From an uncultured Bacteroidales bacterium (GTDB taxonomy: Bacteria; Bacteroidota; Bacteroidia; Bacteroidales; Muribaculaceae), in contig CACZHT010000013.1 in assembly GCA_902781045.1 (NCBI GenBank), positions 1 through 64,000 on the forward strand: a stretch of DNA of 64,000 nucleotides, read 5' to 3'. Under the pieces are notes generated by a model, which was given only the letters and a program-made list of their open reading frames with translations, did no database searches and was not told the DNA's origin. Positions 19,001 to 26,339 of the stretch are shown in pieces. Position 1 is the stretch's first letter. Each line of letters begins with the position of its first letter. Position numbers and translations under genes: made by a program.

Positions 19001-19272
19001 ACCTCGGTGTTGCCGTCATACTGGCCGGTGAACGCCAGCTGGCGGCCATCGGGGCTGTAGCGGGCAAAGGCCTCATAGCCCTCGTGCGACGTCAATCGCT
19101 GGGCCACGCCGCCATGGATGGACACACGGTAGAGGTCGCCCGCATAGCTGAAGGTGACCTCGCTGCCATTGGTGGCCGGGAAGCGCATCAGGCGCGCCTC
19201 GCCGGCCTCGCAGTTGACTGCCGCGGCGGCCATCAGGCTCGCCAGCAGCACGGTTGCAGTTGTTTTTCTCAT
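16018..19272 (-). CDS. tricorn-like S41 protease with N-terminal beta-propeller
   Basis: 1084 residues with a signal peptide (MRKTTATVLLASLMAAAA), so probably periplasmic. Layout: TolB/WD40-like propeller blades to about 560 (repeated YSPDGRQLAF, WSPDGKWIAY, FSPDGHWLAY phrases), a second propeller-like part to about 700, a core/PDZ region (VAVDGVKTDGVDNIYTLL), and a C-terminal S41 peptidase domain. The probable nucleophile is S969 in SASDGD, with H746 in ACGHAYV and E1027 in VENHGVDPD; these align well with Ser965, His746 and Glu1023 of Thermoplasma tricorn. The residue before the histidine is Gly, not the Ser745 of tricorn. Function: probably degradation of oligopeptides. The gene is monocistronic. 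Confidence 0.9.
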   Translation of the reverse strand: MRKTTATVLLASLMAAAAVNCEAGEARLMRFPATNGSEVTFSYAGDLYRVSIHGGVAQRLTSHEGYEAFARYSPDGRQLAFTGQYDGNTEVYVMPSEGGTPRRVTYTASNPRDDWGDRMGPNNIAMTWTPDGRGIIYRNRISDSFTGQLWCAPAEGGMSQQLPLPEGGFCSYSPDGTKLAYNRVMREFRTWKYYRGGMADDIWIWDTQAQRVTNVTNTVGQDIIPMWVGDEIYYISDRDKTMNIFVYNTTTGATTKVTHYTDYDVKFPSCGGGTIVFEKGGYLYRLDPATKQVSQINVTLNDEGGWARTALRQVKDFITEAQLAPDGNRLVVTARGEVFDLPVKKGVTRNLTHTPGAHERAAKWSPDGKWIAYISDLTGETELWMRPAEGGDPVQLTRDNDTYIRDFAWSPQGESIVYTDRENRIVLVNVASKSKVTLVQDSIGEFPTPTFSPDGHWLAYSQRTPNELGVIYLYDIAARKVHQVTDNWYDSNSPMFSSDGKYLIFASGRDFNPIYSSVEWNFAYRNMEGIYLMMLASDTTSPFLPTDDQVTIGKQDEHPANAPADSKKGKGKKTDTAPTMRIDLDGIADRVVKLPLSGGNYGAFASDGQHVWYYGGGGTHVYDLKEQKDELIATGAMMQPSADMKRAVWFKGREVYVTDLSPRKAELTEAVNLNDMMADVDYEQEWKQIFNEAWRAYRDGFYLKNMHGVDWNAINDKYAVLLPWVKNRLDLTYVIGGMIGELACGHAYVDGGDHIKPEQQRIGMLGAKLERDGKAFKITKILKGAPEREELRSPLLEPGMNVKEGDYIVAVDGVKTDGVDNIYTLLRGKADVMTELTVAASADGAGARKVVVKPLQDEYPLYHYEWVQRNIAYVNEKTGGRVGYIYIPDMGPEGLKEFARYFFPQLDKEALIVDDRGNGGGNISPMIIERLLRKPYRMTMYRGSNHNGLIPEATLNGPKVLLVNKYSASDGDLFPWSFKENKIGTLIGTRSWGGIIGISGSLPYMDGTDIRVPFFTNYDTRGNWIVENHGVDPDIVIDNDPLLEYKGVDQQLDKAIEVILDQLRDRKPLPKTPAPRTLHDLGVD

Positions 19273-19340
19273 ATTATTGTTGGTTTTGTTTGTTCGATTT
19301 TTCTAAAATTGTAACTACCCAACGACTGTTGTTGGCGACA

Positions 19341-19375
19341 GTTCCCCCTCTAAGTTGAGAGGGAGTTAGGGGGAG
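19341..19375. repeat. C-rich intergenic repeat, second copy of the family
   Basis: Begins GTTCCCCCTCTAAGTTGAG, sharing its head with the hairpin at 13116. A CCCTCT/AGAGGG stem forms around AAGTTG. It lies in the leader region of the tricorn-like gene, on a possible transcript from the -7 box at 19501-19508. Confidence 0.55.
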
Positions 19376-19394
19376 CGTGTCAGTCCATTTTGCC

Positions 19395-19496
19395 CTAGCA
19401 TGACTGTTGCTGCGCATGTCGGACCAGATGAAAGCGCGTGAGGTACATCTCGTTCCATATTTTGCTGGCCATTTGCGTGGAGTGTTTGACAATCAT
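19395..19496 (-). other. 33-codon ORF directly after a -7 box; leader peptide or gene remnant
   Basis: The ATG at 19496 follows a TATCTTTG box (19501-19508, minus) by only 4 bp. The peptide begins MIVKHSTQMASKIWNEMYL and ends in CAQQQ-type sequence at a TAG. The C-rich repeat follows, then the tricorn-like gene. It might be an upstream ORF, or the start of a gene cut short. Weak evidence. Confidence 0.25.
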
Positions 19497-19616
19497 GGGG
19501 CAAAGATACGATTTTTTTCCGTAATGTGGCCAATGTTTTGAAAAGCCTACAGTTTTTCAGTTCAAGTTACTTTCACTCAAGTTATCTATTGACACATAGA
19601 CTATTCAACCGATGCA

Positions 19617-19739
19617 ATGATGACTAGACGGACAATGAGACAATCAGGCAATAGCATCAAGGCTCATCGCATGCCGGCAATCATGGCGCTGGTCACGTGC
19701 GCGGCAGCCTTCTTCGTCAGCACGCAGCGCGGCAGGTGA
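19617..19739 (+). pseudogene. 40-codon remnant of a duplicated SanA-like gene start
   Basis: The ORF (MMTRRTMRQSGNSIKAHRMP...AAAFFVSTQRGR) has one hydrophobic segment. About 45 bp upstream match the leader of the intact downstream gene: both have TTATCTATTGACACA-AGAC followed by similar spacing to ATG. The -7 box of this copy is degenerate (TTACTTTC against TACCTTTG). The peptide loosely resembles the N-terminus of the downstream protein. A partial duplication that decayed is the best explanation; a functional small membrane peptide is the alternative. Confidence 0.4.
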
Positions 19740-19793
19740 ACTGTTAATAATGTATTAAAATTGATGCGGAAACACCCATAAACACCGCACCAC

Positions 19794-19825
19794 TTTGGCC
19801 AATTGCGCTTGAAAGGTTACCTTTG
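19794..19825 (+). promoter_or_regulatory. promoter of the SanA/YdcF-like gene
   Basis: TTTG (19794-19797), 20 bp, TACCTTTG (19818-19825). The leader is about 38 nt. Confidence 0.65.
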
Positions 19826-19869
19826 CACAAATTATCTATTGACACACAGACAACCCAACAGACACAACG

Positions 19870-20505
19870 ATGAGGACAAAAATAATCAAGGCAGCGGCAT
19901 GGATGGCCGTAGCCTGCCTGGCACTGATTGCGGCTTGCGATATCGCCGTCAGAGCAACGGCACACGGCCGGACATACGACAACGTCAGCGACATCCCGCA
20001 CAACCGCGTGGGGCTCTTGCTGGGTACTAGCTCCACCACCCCGCGCGGCACGCACAATTACTATTACACCCACCGCATCAACGCCGCGGCCGAGCTGTTC
20101 CATGCCGGCAAGGTCGACTATCTGCTCATCAGCGGCGACAACTCGTCGAAACAATACGACGAGCCCACCATGATGCGCGACTCGCTGCTGCTGCACGGAG
20201 TGCCGGCCGACCGCATCGTGCTCGACTATGCCGGATTCCGCACCCTCGACTCGGTGATCCGCGCCAAGGAGGTGTTCGGCCAAAACTCGTTCACCGTCAT
20301 CTCGCAGAAGTTTCACAACGAGCGCGCCCTGGTACAGGCTCGCTACTACGGCATCGATGCCATCGCCTACAACGCCGACGACGTCATCCTGGGCTATCCG
20401 TGGATTAAGGTGCAGTGTCGCGAGCGCCTGGCCCGCGTCAAACTCTACCTCGACCTCCTCACCGGCAAGCAACCCAAGTTCCTCGGCGAGAAAGTCAACA
20501 TCTGA
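19870..20505 (+). CDS. SanA/YdcF-like DUF218 envelope protein
   Basis: 211 residues, one N-terminal membrane anchor (AWMAVACLALIAACDIAV) followed by a DUF218 domain. Family motifs are visible: VGLLLGTSSTTPRG, the HRINAAAELFHAGKVDYLLISGD stretch, and SFTVISQKFHNERALVQARYYGID. DUF218 proteins (SanA, ElyC, YdcF) act in envelope integrity and vancomycin or outer-membrane barrier phenotypes in enterobacteria; the exact reaction is not established. It has its own promoter and is followed by a large hairpin-forming repeat tract. Confidence 0.88.
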   Translation: MRTKIIKAAAWMAVACLALIAACDIAVRATAHGRTYDNVSDIPHNRVGLLLGTSSTTPRGTHNYYYTHRINAAAELFHAGKVDYLLISGDNSSKQYDEPTMMRDSLLLHGVPADRIVLDYAGFRTLDSVIRAKEVFGQNSFTVISQKFHNERALVQARYYGIDAIAYNADDVILGYPWIKVQCRERLARVKLYLDLLTGKQPKFLGEKVNI

Positions 20506-20565
20506 GCACACAACGCCAATCGCTCGAGTTCAAGACTGTTGAGCGATTACTACATGCTCCAGTTT

Positions 20566-20746
20566 CTGAAGTAGTTAAGAAGTTACTTTTTTAGGTAGTA
20601 AAGTAGTAGTGTAGTAAAGTAGTAAAGCCGTTACCTGATTGCTGTAGGGGGAGGTGTGCTTCAACTATAATGCATTGGCCTTACTACTCTACTACTCTAC
20701 TACTCTACTACCTTACTACTCTACTACCGAAAAGTAGCTACTTCCG
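20566..20746. repeat. imperfect long hairpin built from tandem TACTACTC-type units
   Basis: The left arm (20594-20627) is a run of GTAGTAAA units; the right arm (20680-20728) is a run of CTACTACT units that is its reverse complement. Outer segments (GAAGTAG near 20568, CTACTTC near 20736) extend the pairing. It fills the space between the convergent SanA-like gene and ATPase gene and can act as a bidirectional terminator. Confidence 0.6.
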
Positions 20747-20755
20747 AAAGTTAAG

Positions 20756-22066
20756 TTACATGTCATCAAGCGACAAACCTATGAGCTGGACTGTGTAGCC
20801 CCGAAGATGTTGCTTAATAAACTGATATTTATACTCTAGTTCGCTGGCGCTAAATTTCTTGGCGTTGCGCTTGACTTCAGCCACGGTCGCCCGATGGTCT
20901 AGTTGTTCCAGGGCTATTAAGTCTATCTCATTCTGCCCCTTGCGATCCCACCAGCGCGAGACCATCGTGACTCGCTCCATCTCGGCATAGCGCTGGCGAA
21001 AGTATTTCTCAAGCACGATGCCGCTATATTGGGTGTATTCGTTGGTGACAAGTTCTTCGAGCAAGTCATATTTCCCTAACTCTACCAATGTGCGGTTGCG
21101 CTCAATGAACCTGAACCAGAACATCAAAAAGCAGTCATCGATAACGTATTTCACGCTTTGACTGTTCGGTTTGGCCCAAAGTGCCCGACTCTTGCGAATA
21201 AGCGAATACTCCTTCTCAAGCGTGTCCAGGTAGCGACCCGTATTTTTCCCCACCACGCTATCTATCTCGGCCTGCGTGGTCATACCCGAGGCGATGAGTT
21301 GCAGAATGGTGTAGTACACTTGATACCTTCGCCCAAACTCGCCCACCAACAGCTCGGTTCCCTCGTCGGTGAAAGTGCTGGACGGGCGGCACACTTCATG
21401 CAGCATGGTTTTCCAGGTGGCGCATCCAGCGTCCATCAGCTGTGACACATACTTAGCCACTCCACCCGTAATGGCATAGAGCATAAGCAAATCCTCGGAC
21501 GTGTATGACGGGTTGTGGTCAGATAGTATTTGTTTGAGTGTCTCGACCGAAAATGGCTTCAGTATGAGTTGCGCTGTTTTGCGTCCGAACAGAGGTTCCT
21601 TGCGGTCTTCGAAGATGCGCTTCATCATGCTATAGATGCTGCCACAAGCAATCAGGTGAACATGAGCCTGTGCATGATGTTTATCCCAGACATGCTGCAA
21701 GTCACTGATAATAGATTGATTGATTTCGGCTAGCCGCTGGAATTCATCAATGATGACAGTGACCTTCTCATGCCTACTGAAGACAAGAATCTCCTCTAAT
21801 AAGGCAGCAAACGAAGCGACCTGACCGTGAATGTGCAGACCCAGCACAGCCTCGGTCTGTTGCTGGAAGTCAACACACTGCATCTGCTCAGATTTCTTGC
21901 CAACAAAGAAATACAAATACTTTTGCCCTTCAAACGCTCGAACCATTAGAGTTGTCTTTCCCGTGCGGCGGCGGCCTATCAAGACTGTCATTTGAGCATT
22001 ACTTTGAGCGAGCTTGTCAATGCGCACAAGCTCTTGTATCTCAAGCTCTCTATCGTAGAATTTCAT
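20756..22066 (-). CDS. DUF234-type ATPase with C-terminal nuclease-like domain
   Basis: 436 residues. The N-terminal STAND/AAA ATPase domain has a Walker A motif GRRRTGKTT near residue 31 and a Walker B-like hhhhDE (VTVIIDEFQRL). The C-terminus carries a DUF234/PD-(D/E)XK-like motif (WWDRKGQNEIDLIAL ... ATVAEVKRNAKKF). Such proteins are abundant, often solitary, in Bacteroidales and archaea; roles are poorly defined. A 16-bp palindrome lies just before the ATG, with a TACTTTTG -7 box (22106-22113) behind it, which suggests autoregulation. It is a distant paralogue of the ATPase at 36988-38415. Confidence 0.88.
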   Translation of the reverse strand: MKFYDRELEIQELVRIDKLAQSNAQMTVLIGRRRTGKTTLMVRAFEGQKYLYFFVGKKSEQMQCVDFQQQTEAVLGLHIHGQVASFAALLEEILVFSRHEKVTVIIDEFQRLAEINQSIISDLQHVWDKHHAQAHVHLIACGSIYSMMKRIFEDRKEPLFGRKTAQLILKPFSVETLKQILSDHNPSYTSEDLLMLYAITGGVAKYVSQLMDAGCATWKTMLHEVCRPSSTFTDEGTELLVGEFGRRYQVYYTILQLIASGMTTQAEIDSVVGKNTGRYLDTLEKEYSLIRKSRALWAKPNSQSVKYVIDDCFLMFWFRFIERNRTLVELGKYDLLEELVTNEYTQYSGIVLEKYFRQRYAEMERVTMVSRWWDRKGQNEIDLIALEQLDHRATVAEVKRNAKKFSASELEYKYQFIKQHLRGYTVQLIGLSLDDM

Positions 22067-22068
22067 TT

Positions 22069-22084
22069 TTTACAAATTTGTAAA
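22069..22084. promoter_or_regulatory. palindromic operator candidate at the ATPase start
   Basis: TTTACAAATTTGTAAA is a perfect 16-bp palindrome beginning 3 bp upstream of the ATPase start codon and about 22 bp downstream of its -7 box (TACTTTTG, minus, 22106-22113). Confidence 0.45.
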
Positions 22085-22227
22085 TTACAAAAAATTAAAT
22101 TTCCACAAAAGTAATCATTCTATTCATTCCCACCAAGCGTTTAACAAAAAAATCTGCGAAAATCAGACAAAAATAGTCGCCATGAATGGCCGAGGGGTGA
22201 GCGAAGTGACACCGCCTGAGTCCCGTC

Positions 22228-22273
22228 TGCAAGCCTTGCAATTTGCAACTGTTGCAACAAGTCTGTACTTTTG
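22228..22273 (+). promoter_or_regulatory. promoter with upstream palindrome, entering the defence island
   Basis: TGCAAGCCTTGCA (22228-22240, a perfect palindrome around one C) is followed by ATTTG, giving -33 TTTG (22242-22245), 20 bp, TACTTTTG (22266-22273). The 18-bp block TGCAAGCCTTGCAATTTG recurs at 28456-28473 in the same position relative to another promoter. Confidence 0.55.
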
Positions 22274-22303
22274 CCGCAAATTTTATCACATTTTTGTAGC
22301 CCG

Positions 22304-22336
22304 TTGCAAATAATCCGATAAAATTCACTACCTTTG
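22304..22336 (+). promoter_or_regulatory. second tandem promoter, directly before the structured RNA
   Basis: TTG (22304-22306), 22 bp, TACCTTTG (22329-22336). The transcript would start at about 22342, the first base of the structured region. Confidence 0.55.
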
Positions 22337-22560
22337 CATCGGTGAAGGGTTCGCGCCCTCACCGCTGCGCCACGCTGACCGCCCCGGAATGGGCATAATG
22401 CTTGGGGCAAGACATATCTGACAAAAGCGTAAAGCTTTATCCTTTCGACGGAAATCGCCAATTTCAACATTTTGCAAAGGATAAGCAGAAACGCTCTTGC
22501 GCTGCTATATCCGCTTGTGGCTCAGTCCACAAGCCAGATATACCGGTCAGCGTGGGGTGA
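22337..22560 (+). ncRNA. candidate structured RNA upstream of the Zorya-like operon
   Basis: A 12-bp perfect stem (22370-22381 CCACGCTGACCG with 22544-22555) closes a multibranch of five hairpins: CCCC/GGGG at 22382-22407, AAAGC/GCTTT at 22424-22438, TTATCCTTT/AAAGGATAA at 22437-22484, AGCAG-CGC/GCG-CTGCT at 22484-22506, and TATAT-CTTGTGG/CCACAAG-ATATA at 22506-22542. A 5-prime hairpin (22341-22363) competes with an extension of the closing stem (TCACC with GGTGA at 22556-22560), which could make a switch. It has its own promoter and little convincing coding content, and is more GC-rich than the genes after it. It may be a stand-alone RNA or a regulatory leader. It does not match tmRNA, RNase P, SRP or 6S features I know. 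Confidence 0.55.
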
Positions 22561-22654
22561 ACTGTTTATTTTGCAAAAGGGCGTTTGGCGATGCCTCGTT
22601 GAAGATAAACCTAGGTTCCCTTACGCTTTTTTGTGTGTTTTTCAAAAGGTAATT

Positions 22655-24814
22655 ATGCTAAGAAACTTATTCACAATATTGAAGTCACTTTTCTCCAGGC
22701 AGAAGAGCAATCTTTTACCCTCCCCCTCGCAACATACATCAATAACCTTAGATGACAGAGAGGGCAGAATCTTAATTGCTAAAAATCGCTTAGAAAGCAT
22801 AGCTACAGACTGCAATTGGTATGCCATTTCATTCAATGAAAGACACGCCTCACGAACGATCAATGAGTATTGTGTGCCTCAAAGTCCCAGTATCCCCAGC
22901 CTTTTAGATATTAAAAATGAAAGAAGACAAAAACATCTACAAGAACTAAAAAGAAAGAGGGATGAATTGCAAGAGCAGATAGAGGACATTAAAACACACA
23001 TCCAGAATCAAGATAGCGAAAGTGCCCAGAATGCAATGGCAAATCTGCTTGAATTTGTTGCATCATTTGATGACCTTACTATAAAAGATAATATAGAATG
23101 TCTTAATAAAGAATTAGCAGATTTAAAACAACATGAGGAAGAAAATAGGTATTCAGTGATTGAGGCAATTGAGCAACAAATGGTGGACGAATCTGACTCT
23201 TTGACAGATTCTGATATTACAGAAGATGAGCCTCAAATGGATCAAAAAGACACAATAGATTATACAAAAACAGCCCGAGACAACTATAATCACTGGTTGG
23301 AGGAACAGCATAAACTCCTTTATGTTCTATACAACATAGAAGGAGATGAAATAGGCCATCATAATCCCAATTATTATTTTAGGATCATAGTACCGAAACA
23401 TCAATGCGTAGTATTCCCTTATAGAAAACATCGTACTAGACGGAGAGGATACTGTGAGCGTTTTTTTGAAGAAGTAATTAAGAGTAAAATGTCAGATATC
23501 GCTGATGTTTTAGGAGATGTGAGTTTAGTACTTTTCGATGATGCACGCCCTTATGAGCCAGATATCGCCATCATTTGTAACAGCAGCAAAAACATACGTA
23601 TTGATATTGAAATAGATGAGCCATATACAGGGTGGGATCATAAACCAATTCACTTTTTAGGCTGTGGCGATGAGTTCCGAGATGAGCACATTGCCAATGC
23701 TGGATGGATTGTGATGAGATTTGCCGAAAAGCAAGTCATCTTATACACTGACGCTTGCGTCGCAGAAATATATAAACTGATTCATCATCTTGATGACACC
23801 ATACCTATTCCACAAAAATATCAACGAACCAGCCTACTTTTTCAAATGAAAAGATGGACAAAACTGGAAGCACAATCCATGGCATTTCGCCATGAGCGAG
23901 AATCTTTATTGAATCATCAGTTCTCTGAACTATTTGACGATGAGGATGATAAGAATACAGTTGTTAGGCAACGTACAGCTGAAAAGTTTGCGGCGCAACA
24001 AGTAGACTGTTTGGGCGTTCAAAATAGCCCAACAAATATTGACAAGTCGAGTACACGATTCGATCGCGACAAAGAATTATTCTTTTTTGATAAAGAGCAT
24101 ATATATATCTACAAAAACCAATATCAACTAAAATCGGTTAGTGACATTGTCGAGATGTTTTTTGAGCCTTTCGATGAGATAAATTGGTCTTGGAAGAAAT
24201 CACGACAGAATAACATTTCACAAATCAAACAGCTTGAGTTGTGGGAATGTAAAGGAAATCTGTCCAAAGAAGTTGGATTATTTATGCATAGGCAGATTCA
24301 AGCATCATTCAATGACCTTCCAATCGAAAATTTTTATAGTTTTGAGTATCTGGGCTCAGAATATCACTATCAAGCAACCATAGACATCTCTCCCGAACTG
24401 AATTATTTCAGACAATTTATTAAAGATTATGATATTAAACCTTTCAGAACCGAATGGAGCATCTATGATTTAGACTTAAAAATTGCAGGAACAATAGATT
24501 TAATCTGCAGGAATGATGGAGCTTTCGATATTTTTGACTGGAAGAGGAGTGAGCATATTAATGTCAGCGAACATATTTATAGTTACGGTATTAATGGTAT
24601 GTACAACCTTGGAAATACTAGATATAACAAATACTGTCTGCAAATTAACTTATATCGATATATCTTGGAAAAAAATTATGGTATAAAGGTCAACAACATG
24701 TTCTTGGTAGTTCTGCATAGCGCATATTCAGAATATAAAGTATATAATATCCCAGAAAAAAATGAAGAAATGGACATTATTGTCAGATTCCTCACAGAAA
24801 ACAATGGAGAATGA
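22655..24814 (+). CDS. dual PD-(D/E)XK-like nuclease, putative effector of a Zorya-like system
   Basis: 719 residues from the ATG at 22655; codons upstream in the frame overlap the structured RNA and are not used. Parts in order: a charged coiled coil (about 85-165), an acidic linker (170-200), a first restriction-endonuclease-like domain (about 260-375; D303 in PYEPDIAII, then IDIEIDEPY, with GWIVMRFAEKQV), and a C-terminal RecB/Cas4-like nuclease (about 535-715). The latter has the full motif set H545, E600, GTIDLI (D615), D628-W-K630 and Q663-x3-Y667. It is cytoplasmic. It is first in a tight operon with the ZorA-like gene (26-nt gap). The DNA is AT-rich unlike the backbone, indicating transfer. 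Inference: the DNA-cutting effector of an anti-phage system. I do not recognise the exact architecture. Confidence 0.8.
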   Translation: MLRNLFTILKSLFSRQKSNLLPSPSQHTSITLDDREGRILIAKNRLESIATDCNWYAISFNERHASRTINEYCVPQSPSIPSLLDIKNERRQKHLQELKRKRDELQEQIEDIKTHIQNQDSESAQNAMANLLEFVASFDDLTIKDNIECLNKELADLKQHEEENRYSVIEAIEQQMVDESDSLTDSDITEDEPQMDQKDTIDYTKTARDNYNHWLEEQHKLLYVLYNIEGDEIGHHNPNYYFRIIVPKHQCVVFPYRKHRTRRRGYCERFFEEVIKSKMSDIADVLGDVSLVLFDDARPYEPDIAIICNSSKNIRIDIEIDEPYTGWDHKPIHFLGCGDEFRDEHIANAGWIVMRFAEKQVILYTDACVAEIYKLIHHLDDTIPIPQKYQRTSLLFQMKRWTKLEAQSMAFRHERESLLNHQFSELFDDEDDKNTVVRQRTAEKFAAQQVDCLGVQNSPTNIDKSSTRFDRDKELFFFDKEHIYIYKNQYQLKSVSDIVEMFFEPFDEINWSWKKSRQNNISQIKQLELWECKGNLSKEVGLFMHRQIQASFNDLPIENFYSFEYLGSEYHYQATIDISPELNYFRQFIKDYDIKPFRTEWSIYDLDLKIAGTIDLICRNDGAFDIFDWKRSEHINVSEHIYSYGINGMYNLGNTRYNKYCLQINLYRYILEKNYGIKVNNMFLVVLHSAYSEYKVYNIPEKNEEMDIIVRFLTENNGE

Positions 24815-24840
24815 TATAAATCAATAAAAAAGACAAAAAT

Positions 24841-26334
24841 ATGGAGATTCTTAAAGACAACATTCAATGGCTTGTGATTGCTGTGGTCATAGTCATTATT
24901 TTAGTGCAGTTCCACAGTTTCATTCTGACAAGGCGAAAGATTATAGACTTGTCTACTTTGTACAAAGATGCCTGTAAACTCCTGCTGAGACACACTGTAA
25001 TAACAAAGGAGGATTTAACAAGCAAAACATCTTTGCAAACTTTTCTTCAAGATATTCCAAGGCGCAGCCAAATGACGAACGGAGATGAATGCCAAGGAAC
25101 TAATGTGGCTTTGCTAGTGAGCGAAGACGAATATTTCTCGAATGAGAGATTTAACACAATTATTAACAAAACCAATGAATACCTGTGCAAGAATACAGGA
25201 ACTAGTGCAGATTTGAGCGTACTGGAGGCAATCTGCGACACTCAGAAAGATTCCCTTCAAGAAGAAATACACAATAGTCTCAATGTTCCCTTGTACCTAG
25301 GTTTGGCAGGAACTTTTATCGGTATAATTTTCGGCCTTTTCGGGTTAGATGTATCGCAATTGGTTGGTAACAGTGCCGGAAATATGGGAACTTTGCAACA
25401 ATTAATCAACGGCATCATTTGTGCAATGCTTGCAAGTCTTTTAGGACTTATGATGACTGTATACAACAGTGCTATCCTATTCAAGCAGGCGGTTACAGTT
25501 GCAAATGAGGGGCAAGAAGAGTACATGAGCTTCCTGAGGAGAGAACTCCTTCCCTTGCTATCAAATAGCATGGCAGCAAGCTTAAACTCATTAAAAGGAG
25601 TTCTTGGACACTTTGTAGACAAATTTGGCAGAAACCTAGACGCATATGCAGATTCTGCCGAATTATTGAATGACAACCTCGAACGACAACACTTAGTCCT
25701 TCAAGAAATAAACCAGCTCAGCCTAACAAAGACAGCCAATAAGATCGCGGCTACATTTATGCAACTTGAGCATGCATCAGACTCTCTAAATGTTTTTCAG
25801 TCTTATCAAGAGCAGTTAAACTCTACAATATCAAATGTATCTGGTGTTGTTTCAAGGATTGAAAACTTGATCGGAGAATTTGAGCAGTTCTCCCATGGCT
25901 TATCAGTAGTCATCAGCAACCAAAACCGAACAACCGAACTTCAAAATACCTTCCAACAAGCCATAGCAACCCATTTCCCTGTCGGATCAGAGGCGAGAGA
26001 GATCTGGCGCAAAGAATTTGATTTGCTATTCTCTGACGCCAAACAGGTCTCAGAATGTTTGCTAGAGCAACTTGCTGCCTCAACATTGCATATCAAAAAA
26101 TTTGTTGAGGGCAATAATATGTTTTTTGATTCTTTCTCAAGAATTGAAGAGGTTTTGAAAACTATGGTACAGTATACTCAAGTGCAAGCAGATTGCTACA
26201 AGGATCTCAAGGGCGAAATTCTTAGTTTACGCAAAGATGCCAAGGACAATCAACTTGAAACCATAGAACTCCATAAAGCATTACTAGATGCTATCAATGC
26301 TATGAAGAATACAATGAATAAAATGAATAACTAA
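24841..26334 (+). CDS. ZorA-like MotA/ExbB-family membrane protein with long coiled-coil tail
   Basis: 497 residues. TM1 at about 9-29 (QWLVIAVVIVIILVQFHSF), a cytoplasmic loop, then a MotA/TolQ/ExbB module with TM2 at about 150-168 (PLYLGLAGTFIGIIFGLFG) and TM3 at about 189-212. The remaining 280 residues are hydrophilic and helical, suited to a long cytoplasmic coiled coil (DNLERQHLVLQEINQL and similar). This is the organisation of ZorA in Zorya systems, where a proton-driven stator carries a long tail that signals to a nuclease. It is 26 nt after the nuclease gene and 5 nt before the ZorB-like gene. ExbB/TolQ proteins lack so long a tail, and no TonB partner is present. Confidence 0.78.
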   Translation: MEILKDNIQWLVIAVVIVIILVQFHSFILTRRKIIDLSTLYKDACKLLLRHTVITKEDLTSKTSLQTFLQDIPRRSQMTNGDECQGTNVALLVSEDEYFSNERFNTIINKTNEYLCKNTGTSADLSVLEAICDTQKDSLQEEIHNSLNVPLYLGLAGTFIGIIFGLFGLDVSQLVGNSAGNMGTLQQLINGIICAMLASLLGLMMTVYNSAILFKQAVTVANEGQEEYMSFLRRELLPLLSNSMAASLNSLKGVLGHFVDKFGRNLDAYADSAELLNDNLERQHLVLQEINQLSLTKTANKIAATFMQLEHASDSLNVFQSYQEQLNSTISNVSGVVSRIENLIGEFEQFSHGLSVVISNQNRTTELQNTFQQAIATHFPVGSEAREIWRKEFDLLFSDAKQVSECLLEQLAASTLHIKKFVEGNNMFFDSFSRIEEVLKTMVQYTQVQADCYKDLKGEILSLRKDAKDNQLETIELHKALLDAINAMKNTMNKMNN

Positions 26335-26339
26335 TTACC

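Noticed and set aside
20680..20728. Regular short repeats resembling a CRISPR array
   Set aside because: The units are about 8 nt with no unique spacers, and the same units occur in reverse complement on the other arm; no cas genes are present.
22337..22560. Retron-type msr-msd RNA or IscB-type guide RNA
   Set aside because: No reverse transcriptase, HNH or RuvC gene is adjacent; the following protein has RecB-type nuclease motifs and no YxDD.
22472..22654. N-terminal extension of the nuclease gene
   Set aside because: The frame is open but the 61 codons overlap stems of the structured RNA and have a composition unlike the protein that follows; the ATG at 22655 is a better start.
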